Source: a virus
Length of the DNA stretch: 29,086 nt
Strand: one strand, 5' to 3'
Virus record (IMG/VR): IMGVR_UViG_3300008107_000273
Location: 1-29,086 of that record
Below, piece after piece: positions 17,280-24,200 of the stretch. Within the stretch, counting starts at the first letter, position 1. Each line of letters begins with the position of its first letter. The position numbers and the translations under genes were made by a program. The notes beneath the pieces were generated by a model. It saw only the letters and a list, made by a program, of their open reading frames with translations, had not been told where the DNA came from and ran no database searches.

Positions 17280-17293
17280 TACAGAGAATATAG

Positions 17294-17623
17294 ATGGCAA
17301 TTAAAGCAAATATAGTAATCGATCAAGGAACAACCTTTCAGACGTCGATCAATGTGACTGACGACGAAGAGAATCCTGTCGATCTTACAGAATATTCAGC
17401 AGCTGCACAGATGAGGAAGCATTATACTTCTTCAAACGCCTTCTCTTTTACTACTTCGATCTCACCGAACCTTGGTATCGTAACACTGTCGATGACGGCA
17501 AACACCACGAACACGATTACACCTGGTAGATACATGTACGACTGCGAACTCACAGATCCAAACGGTGCTGTGAGCCGACTTGTTGAAGGTATTGTAACGG
17601 TGACGCCAGGAGTGACAAGATGA
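17294..17623 (+). CDS. Small beta-sandwich virion protein
   Basis: This is a 109-residue protein, MAIKANIVIDQGTTFQTSIN onward, with VDLTEYSAAAQMRKHYTS and PGRYMYDCELTDPNGAVSRL. The pattern 'I.QG..F.....V.D..G.P.DLTGY.A..QMR', ending in 'G.Y.YD.EL.DP.G....L..G...V.P.VTR', is familiar from many T4-like marine phages and from small beta-sandwich domains in baseplate upper or fibre-associated proteins. AGAGAA at 17283-17288 is a possible ribosome binding site. Its last four bases overlap the start of the next gene (ATGA). It is probably a small fibre or baseplate accessory; no enzymatic residues are seen. Confidence 0.72.
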   Translation: MAIKANIVIDQGTTFQTSINVTDDEENPVDLTEYSAAAQMRKHYTSSNAFSFTTSISPNLGIVTLSMTANTTNTITPGRYMYDCELTDPNGAVSRLVEGIVTVTPGVTR

Positions 17624-17895
17624 CTTTTAACGTAAGAGTAAATCCGAATCCTGAAACAAAGATCGTTGCTAAGGTTACAAACAATAACGGAGTGCTTTCT
17701 TCAGGCACTCCTGTTACTGTTAAAAACCAGTTCCGTGAATATCAGATCAATAGCATCGAGGATCTACCAAACGTAGATGAGATAAATGTCGGCAGTGGAT
17801 CTACACTGGTGTTTAATGCTAACACCAACAAGTATGAAGTAAAGCCGCTCGATGCTACTAACATCACTGGAATCATTGACGGCGGAGAGTTTTAA
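17620..17895 (+). CDS. Small fibre-associated protein
   Basis: This 91-residue protein starts on the ATGA overlap with the preceding gene. The first half (MTFNVRVNPNPETKIVAKVT, then GTPVTVKNQ) looks like a short beta segment. The second half (SIEDLPNVDEINVGSGSTLV, then FNANTNKYEVKPLD and a final GIIDGGEF) is the 'I.D..DVD......G..LVYN..T.KYEV.PL' motif that links fibre domains in many phages. It therefore reads as a small fibre component rather than an enzyme. It is the last plus-strand gene before the strand switch, and its stop codon overlaps the stop of the convergent methyltransferase gene. Confidence 0.7.
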   Translation: MTFNVRVNPNPETKIVAKVTNNNGVLSSGTPVTVKNQFREYQINSIEDLPNVDEINVGSGSTLVFNANTNKYEVKPLDATNITGIIDGGEF

Positions 17896-17903
17896 ACTCT
17901 TTT
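17886..17903 (+). terminator. Possible weak terminator hairpin at convergent gene ends
   Basis: AGAGTTT-T-AAACTCT is a perfect 7-base inverted repeat centred on the overlapping stop codons of the two convergent genes, followed on the plus strand by TTTT. A hairpin with a usable loop would have only about four or five pairs and little G+C, so termination here would be inefficient. On the minus strand no T-run follows. Confidence 0.25.
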
Positions 17904-19133
17904 GAAATGATAGTCTCCATCCACGTTACCTACGTGGATTCTAGTCACTAACTCAAATCCAATAATGTTAAGATACTCTGTAACCTCGGCAACATCCGGG
18001 GCTCCAATATTATATTCTACATGTTGCATTTCAATGATGATATCTTTACAGTTTGCTAGAGTTTCTTTCGCACCAGCAAGGACAAGCAACTCTGCTCCTT
18101 GCACATCAATCTTTACTAGATCTGGTAAAGGATAATTTCGCTCTTTTACGATATCATCGAGAGCTCTCATCTTTTTATCAACAGCATGTTCTTCTGTAAA
18201 GAACTGCGTATCTTCCTTGTACACAGAGTTGCCGGCAGGATCCATAGCATTCTCGTAGAACTTTACCCAGAGTGTTTCGTCACCGATTGGGCCGTCACAA
18301 TAATAATCAAGACCAGATTCCTTATAGAGGAACTCTGCATGATTCATAGCATCAAACATTACGATCTTTGAGTCTGGCCAGATCTTACGAGCTTCCTTGG
18401 TCCAGTGCATGACGCACGCACCGATATCATAGATTACTTTGGGCTCTACACCTTCAAGCATCATTCCATGTAGATAGTCGACATGATCTTTCGGTTGGTC
18501 ATCTCGTAAAGACAGTTCTCTTAATCTTGTCTCAATCGGATTTTCAACTGGGACCTGCACATGCATGGTGGTTGAACCAATGTGACCGCAGAGGATCGAA
18601 GGATTACACCAGAGCTTGAATCCCTTATTCATTGCTTTCTTACAGAAGTCTGTGTCTTCACTAATCGTGTTACCATGATCGAGGGCTGGATGATACTCGA
18701 ACTGCGGATAACCAATTCCCGCAATCACCTCTTTCTTGACAAGAACACAACCGAATCCACAACCACCGATTGGAACCAGTGGTTGACCATAGATCTGTTC
18801 GATTGTCATACGCTGTTGATTTAAATCGTAGATCTCAATTGCCTGCGGCTCGAGTCTCTGACGATACACACCAGCTACAAGATCCACATCATGAGCCAGC
18901 ATCTTCTTCAATGTGTCAGGAGGAAACGTGATATCATGATCTACCGAGAACAGGTAATCGTATCCACGAACGACCCAGTCACAGATCAGATTACGAACCT
19001 GATCGACTCGATAACCATAGAAGTATTGAAAGGTCGTTTCATATCCTTCTGGAATCTCGAGATTATAGATCGACTTGAATGTGTCTGCTTCGATATAACG
19101 AGCGGTAGGAATTGCAATTAGGATCTTTTTCAT
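17892..19133 (-). CDS. Glycosyltransferase-FkbM methyltransferase fusion
   Basis: This is a 413-residue two-domain enzyme. Residues 1-195 resemble GT-A glycosyltransferases: the start KKILIAIPTARYIEA, then QVRNLICDWVVRGYDYLFSV followed by DHD (D65, D67; DxD-type metal and nucleotide-sugar site). PPDTLKKMLAHDVDLVAGVY, SEDTDFCKKA (158-167, candidate catalytic acid region) and GHIG (183-186) follow. Residues 230-413 resemble FkbM-family SAM-dependent O-methyltransferases: VIYDIGACVMHW (233-244, SAM motif I) and DLVKIDVQGAELLVLAGA (338-355, the family signature). Motif I has Met242 where Gly is usual. Its ATG overlaps the stop of the upstream double glycosyltransferase (ATGA), so the two form an operon. 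The predicted role is transfer of a sugar and methylation of a glycan, probably in the host cytoplasm. Substrate is unknown; phage fibre, host surface glycan or other acceptors all fit. Confidence 0.8.
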   Translation of the reverse strand: MKKILIAIPTARYIEADTFKSIYNLEIPEGYETTFQYFYGYRVDQVRNLICDWVVRGYDYLFSVDHDITFPPDTLKKMLAHDVDLVAGVYRQRLEPQAIEIYDLNQQRMTIEQIYGQPLVPIGGCGFGCVLVKKEVIAGIGYPQFEYHPALDHGNTISEDTDFCKKAMNKGFKLWCNPSILCGHIGSTTMHVQVPVENPIETRLRELSLRDDQPKDHVDYLHGMMLEGVEPKVIYDIGACVMHWTKEARKIWPDSKIVMFDAMNHAEFLYKESGLDYYCDGPIGDETLWVKFYENAMDPAGNSVYKEDTQFFTEEHAVDKKMRALDDIVKERNYPLPDLVKIDVQGAELLVLAGAKETLANCKDIIIEMQHVEYNIGAPDVAEVTEYLNIIGFELVTRIHVGNVDGDYHFKRV

Positions 19134-21172
19134 AACGGTCTCAAATCAATCTGTCCTGGGATAAACGGGCTCTTGTTCAATACTTTTGCTGCAGTCTTAT
19201 TCTGCTCTTCTGCATTTACCTTATAATCATTCAATGGATTTGCATCATTGTAATGATACACAATATCAGGAATGCAAACAACTCTATCTGGTTCTGCTGC
19301 TTCAATCATCGCATAGAATACCGCAGTATCACCGCCGGCCTTTAGCCAGTTACCATTCTCATCTTTAAAGGCTGAATCGCCGTGAGTGGTAAGATGATAT
19401 CTCATAAGATGAGCGCGGAACGTACGCAGGTGAGTGTATGGCATGTTCCAGTTAAACTTATAATTACGATAAGCTCTATTTGCTTTGACTTCCGGAGGAT
19501 ATTCTTGAGCAATCAAAGGAATGTTATCTACTACTGACCAACACGATCCATAGGTAAATTCTGCTCCATCATTATAGATGTTATTGTACTTATCAAAGAG
19601 ACTTGGATCATTAACAAGCCAATCATCACCATCAAGAAGCATAATAATATCAGAACTGTACTGACTCGCAATATTTTTTACTTGATTTGCCACAGCACCA
19701 TAATTTTGTTCGTTGCTAATAACAATAAACTTTCCTTGAATCTCTTGTGGCAATCTATCGATTACTTGGCACGCAATCTTATGTGTATCATCAGTCGAGT
19801 TATCGTCGATGATATACATCTCATAGTTTGAATAATTTTGTTGAGCAACCGAAAGAATGCATCGCTCAATATATTTTTCAGCGTTATAGACAGGTGTGAC
19901 TACAATAATAGTATTTTCATCATTCTTTGGTTCTACCATCTCTTCAGCATTTAAGAATCGACGGTTGAATACCTTACGAACCTTTGTATTGATCTTCTGA
20001 ACCCGGCGATACTCGTCAACCGGCAAATACTCTCCGAGCTTCTTGTAGAGATGTTGCTTCCACTGAAGAGCAACGGTATCCCAACCACAAATATCCTTGA
20101 CCTGATTGCAAGCATACATCTTCTGCTGGTGGAGATACGGAGTATTATACGCCTCTACGACCTTATCAACAAAGATGTTTACCTGTTGTTCTTGGTTGAG
20201 CCAAGGAAGAGCCCAGTTAGGTTCTACCGGATACTTGATCTTCCATGAAGCCAGATCGATAGCCGTCTCTTCAAGTGCGCCGAAGATGCAGGTGATGAGT
20301 GGAACGTTATGAGCCAGAGCCTCGAGAGTAGAGATACCGAACGTCTCTGGAAATCCGGCTGGATAGATCATATAGCTGGCTTTACGTAGGATATCAGAAA
20401 TCTCCGGCTGAGTAATTACGCCGGTGAAGTGAATATCCTTGCCGTGTTGAAGAGCAAGTTCCGTCCAGTCTTTCTGCTGCTGATCTGGTCCTGCCGCTTC
20501 ACGGAACTTATAGTAGCCACCAATGATTGTCAACTTAGCGTCTGGAATTCTGCGCTTGACCTCCGGCCAGATCTGCTTGACTAGTGGTACCATTCCCTTG
20601 GTAACAGATGCATTAAAGACAAAGAGGTTCGGATCTTTTTCTCGAACATCGATCCAACCTGGATTCATGTTTCCAATGCCGTTACGAGTCATGAAGATAT
20701 GATTCTTGAGAACATCGTAGTTACGACGGAATCCATGGTCGCAGTGAGTGACGTAGCCGGTATGCCAGTCTGAAAGAGTAAAGATCTCTTGTAGTTTACC
20801 TTGGTTAATCAGATACTCGATCTGATCATCGCCTTCGCAGAACGTATCATGCATCCAGAGACAGACATGCTTGGAATTTTTAACTGCTAACCAGTCTTCT
20901 GCAATAGGCTTGATAGAGCGTGAAACAATACACACATCATACTCATTAAAATGAGTACGAGCAGCATTTACTGGAGTGTAGATTACGGCGTTGTAAAGCC
21001 CTGGTCGCGAGTCATCTGACATACAGTCGTTGAAGACCGTGACGTCGAATCCAATCTTTGCGAGTTCTTCGGCCATGCGAATGACGGCTGATTCGGATCC
21101 TCCTAGTCCTCTCTTTGAGAGAGTGGATCCGTCGTACGTAAGACCGAGCGTATCAATAAAAGCTATCTTCAT
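19130..21172 (-). CDS. Bifunctional glycosyltransferase, GT4 plus GT2
   Basis: This is a 680-residue protein from the ATG at 21172 (MKIAFIDTLGLTYDGSTLSK). An in-frame TTG at 21202 would add ten residues but lies between the -35 and -10 boxes of the promoter, so it is unlikely. The N-terminal half is GT-B fold, GT4-like: RGLGGSESAVIRMAEELAK (21-39), FVFNASVTKGM, KLTIIGGYYKF, and FPETFGISTLEALAHNVPLI (274-293) with the E-x7-E pair E276/E284. The C-terminal half is GT-A fold, GT2-like: TIIVVTPVYNAEKYIERCIL (421-440), DD at 456-457 and LLDGDDW (512-518, metal-binding DxD). Two fused transferases suggest sequential addition of two sugars. No signal peptide or membrane helix is seen, so action is cytoplasmic. 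It is the first gene of a minus-strand pair inserted between collagen-like fibre genes. The acceptor is not known. Confidence 0.87.
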   Translation of the reverse strand: MKIAFIDTLGLTYDGSTLSKRGLGGSESAVIRMAEELAKIGFDVTVFNDCMSDDSRPGLYNAVIYTPVNAARTHFNEYDVCIVSRSIKPIAEDWLAVKNSKHVCLWMHDTFCEGDDQIEYLINQGKLQEIFTLSDWHTGYVTHCDHGFRRNYDVLKNHIFMTRNGIGNMNPGWIDVREKDPNLFVFNASVTKGMVPLVKQIWPEVKRRIPDAKLTIIGGYYKFREAAGPDQQQKDWTELALQHGKDIHFTGVITQPEISDILRKASYMIYPAGFPETFGISTLEALAHNVPLITCIFGALEETAIDLASWKIKYPVEPNWALPWLNQEQQVNIFVDKVVEAYNTPYLHQQKMYACNQVKDICGWDTVALQWKQHLYKKLGEYLPVDEYRRVQKINTKVRKVFNRRFLNAEEMVEPKNDENTIIVVTPVYNAEKYIERCILSVAQQNYSNYEMYIIDDNSTDDTHKIACQVIDRLPQEIQGKFIVISNEQNYGAVANQVKNIASQYSSDIIMLLDGDDWLVNDPSLFDKYNNIYNDGAEFTYGSCWSVVDNIPLIAQEYPPEVKANRAYRNYKFNWNMPYTHLRTFRAHLMRYHLTTHGDSAFKDENGNWLKAGGDTAVFYAMIEAAEPDRVVCIPDIVYHYNDANPLNDYKVNAEEQNKTAAKVLNKSPFIPGQIDLRPL

Positions 21173-21181
21173 TATGTTTCC

Positions 21182-21209
21182 ATTATAAATAATTTGAAGC
21201 AAATGTCAA
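21182..21209 (-). promoter_or_regulatory. Consensus sigma70 promoter for the glycosyltransferase operon
   Basis: Reading the minus strand, TTGACA (21209-21204) and TATAAT (21187-21182) are both perfect hexamers separated by 16 bases. The expected transcription start is about 21175, only three bases before the ATG at 21172, which would give an almost leaderless mRNA. It is the only perfect pair I noticed in the window and lies in the only sizeable divergent gap, which supports function. It implies recognition by the host's housekeeping RNA polymerase, that is, early or continuous expression. Confidence 0.65.
21184..21191 (+). promoter_or_regulatory. T4-type late promoter for the giant fibre gene
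   Basis: An exact TATAAATA octamer lies in the divergent intergenic region, 65 bases before the ATG at 21256. Initiation about 12-13 bases from the first base (near 21196) would give a leader of about 60 bases carrying two palindromes and the AAAGAGG ribosome binding site (21245-21251). It shares four bases (21184-21187) with the -10 box of the opposing sigma70 promoter. Late sigma (gp55-type) recognition is established for T4; its use here is inferred. Confidence 0.6.
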
Positions 21210-21221
21210 CTAAATAGTTGA
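21206..21221. promoter_or_regulatory. Inverted repeat over the sigma70 -35 box
   Basis: TCAACTA-AA-TAGTTGA has perfect 7-base arms with a 2-base centre. It overlaps four bases of the TTGACA box of the minus-strand promoter and lies just downstream of the late promoter's expected start. Size and symmetry fit a dimeric repressor operator, or a small hairpin in the fibre mRNA leader. No regulator gene is visible in the window. Confidence 0.4.
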
Positions 21222-21228
21222 TGCACAC

Positions 21229-21240
21229 AGATATATATCT
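21229..21240. repeat. 12-base perfect palindrome in the fibre gene leader
   Basis: AGATATATATCT is a perfect palindrome five bases before the AAAGAGG ribosome binding site of the giant fibre gene. It is AT-rich and without a loop, so a protein-binding site is more plausible than an RNA hairpin. Chance occurrence in AT-rich DNA is quite possible. Confidence 0.3.
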
Positions 21241-21255
21241 ACTCAAAGAGGCCAC

Positions 21256-24200
21256 ATGGCAAACACATTACCCATTGTTCACAAGAGAACTTCAGTATCT
21301 GGTCGTTTGCCAGAAGCAGCCAATACAGCTAATACCCGTTATATTTATCCCGGTGAGCTGTCGATTAACCTCACAGACCAAAAAGTTCATACTTCGAATG
21401 GCAGTGCTATCTTCGAGGTCGGCTCGAACGTTTCCACACTAAGAGTTGAATCCATTGTAGCAAATGGTTCTGTTGGCGTAGATGGTTATCATCTTGTATC
21501 CAACGGAAGTGCTGTATATTGGTCAGATGATCGTGGATTTACGGGATCTCGTGGTTTTACTGGGTCACAGGGTGCGGGTTTCACCGGATCTGCAGGTACT
21601 CCTGGTCCTACAGGCCCAGCTGGATCTTTAGGCTTTACCGGCTCTCAGGGTTATGATGGTTCTCAAGGATTTACCGGTTCGGTAGGATTCATTGGATCTA
21701 CCGGCTTTACCGGATCACGAGGTTATGATGGTTCTCAAGGATTTACCGGTTCAGTAGGATTCGTTGGATCTACCGGCTTTACAGGATCTTTAGGCTTTAC
21801 AGGTTCACAGGGCACAGGTTTCACCGGTTCTGCAGGTGCCCAAGGTCCTCAAGGTCTTACGGGATTTACTGGATCACAAGGTGATACAGGTCCACAAGGA
21901 ACTTCAGGATTTACCGGTTCGGCATCTACGACAGCTGGTCCTCAAGGTATTATTGGTTTCACCGGATCTCAAGGACAAACAGGACCGCAGGGTGCAACCG
22001 GATTCACAGGATCAAAAGGCGATCTTGGTTTCACCGGTTCACAGGGTGCCGGATTTACTGGATCGGCCGGATCTCAAGGTCCACAAGGATCTCTAGGATT
22101 CACCGGTTCTCAAGGTGATACAGGTCCTCAGGGCGCAACTGGATTTACTGGGTCTCAAGGTGTAGGATTTGCCGGTTCGAAGGGCGATACTGGCTTTACA
22201 GGTTCAATTGGTTTCACTGGATCAGCATCTACAGTTCCAGGACCGCAAGGATCTTTAGGATATACCGGGTCTGAAGGACCAGTTGGACCGCAGGGAACCA
22301 CTGGATTTACAGGATCTGTTGGAGCAACCGGTCCTCAGGGACCAATTGGTTATACCGGATCTTCTGGGTTTGCCGGATCAGTTGGTTTTACCGGCAGTAA
22401 AGGTGATACCGGCTTTACAGGATCTGAAGGACCAACCGGTCCTCAGGGTATTATTGGTTTTACAGGATCACAGGGAGACACAGGTCCTCAGGGAGCGACC
22501 GGCTTCACAGGAAGTCGTGGCGATACAGGATTTGTTGGTTCTAGAGGATCTACGGGCTTCACCGGTTCTCAAGGCGATATTGGTCCGCAAGGTACAACCG
22601 GATTTACTGGTTCTGTTGGCGCCCAAGGTCCACAAGGTAACGTTGGATTTACCGGATCTCAAGGCGATGTTGGTCCACAGGGTACAACCGGTTTTACTGG
22701 TTCGCAAGGTGCGCAGGGTCCGCAAGGTAACGTTGGATTTACAGGATCGCAGGGTAATACCGGATTTGTCGGCTCGACAGGTGATCAGGGCCCAATAGGA
22801 TTTACTGGTAGCCACGGCGCGCAAGGCCCAACCGGTTTCACCGGTAGCCAAGGAGCGACTGGACCACAGGGGGCAACAGGATTCACCGGATCACAAGGAC
22901 CACAGGGTGTAATCGGTTACACCGGCTCAAAGGGCGACCAAGGAACAGCCGGCTTTACTGGATCTCAAGGTGCGCAGGGTATAACTGGATTTACAGGATC
23001 ACAAGGTGACCAAGGAACAACCGGCTTTGTAGGATCTACCGGTTTCACCGGCTCAAAGGGAGATGCAGGCTTTACCGGCTCTCAAGGCCCGATCGGATTT
23101 ACTGGATCTGAAGCAAATATTGCAGCACACGAAGCAGCAGCAGATCCTCACCCACAGTACACTACAACTATTGACGTTGCAACACTCACCGGCGACGTTC
23201 ATGGTGTTGTAAGTCGTTCTGCTTCTCAGTTGTACTTTAATGATGCAACACGAGAGTTTAAGATCGCTCCTACCGGTTCTTCATGGACATACTACCACCA
23301 TGGTAATCTTCACACGATCAGTGCAAACCTGACCGTAACAATCGCGAATACCTCTGGTGCTCGATTCATCAAGATCGATCCAACATCGAATACGCTGATC
23401 GAAGGCGGTCCAGTACCAAACTTCAAAGACGATTCGATCGTATCTTACATTTACTATAATGCTGCCGATGCCAAGGGTATCATTCTTGGTGACGAACGCC
23501 ATGGCTTTGAAAGAGATACCACATGGCACTCTGCACAGCACTTAAATCTTGGTACTGTCTGGAGATCTGGTGGTACATTATCTTACACACTCAACGATGC
23601 AAACAATGTTAGTATCGGTGTCGGTACTCCACTCGTTATCGCTGACGAAGATCTAATCCATACAATTACTCACTCTGCTTCTCCGTCTGCAGACTTCCAG
23701 CAGGTTCTAAACACCGCGGCTTCACTTGAAGTACTTTATCTTAGCGGCACGGCTTATACTGACACCACAGCAAATACTGTTCCGTGGGTAGCAGGAACTT
23801 CGCTTGCTCGATACAACTCTGTGACTGCGGGAAGTGGTTCACTCGTTGATGCTAACGAAGGCGAGTACATTACATACTGGCTGATCGCTACGAACGATAT
23901 TCGCTATCCAGTAAAACTTGTTATGGGTCGAGCATCTCATGCCTCGATCGACGATGCATATGCAGAAGAGTTCCAAGAATATGGATTGTCTTTTGCTGAA
24001 CAGGTGTTCATGTATCAGATCGTTCTGAAAACAAGTGCGTCTTATACTACTAATACACCAAAGGTTGTTATTGCTGCAGTTCGTAAGGTAACAAGTAAAC
24101 TTGCTGCAACTGCGTCAACCGCTACTGCAACAGACCACGGAACTCTTACCGGAAGAGACTCTGCTGATTCGCACACTATTGGTGCTATCACAGGCCTGCA

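Noticed and set aside
21173-21202. TTG at 21202 as start of the double glycosyltransferase
   Set aside because: It would lie upstream of the -10 box of the consensus promoter and adds ten residues unlike GT4 N-termini; MKIAFI at 21172 is the family-typical start.
21342-21349. GATAAATA on the minus strand as a late promoter for the glycosyltransferases
   Set aside because: It is 170 bases upstream inside the fibre gene and not exact; the perfect sigma70 pair nearer the gene is the better candidate.
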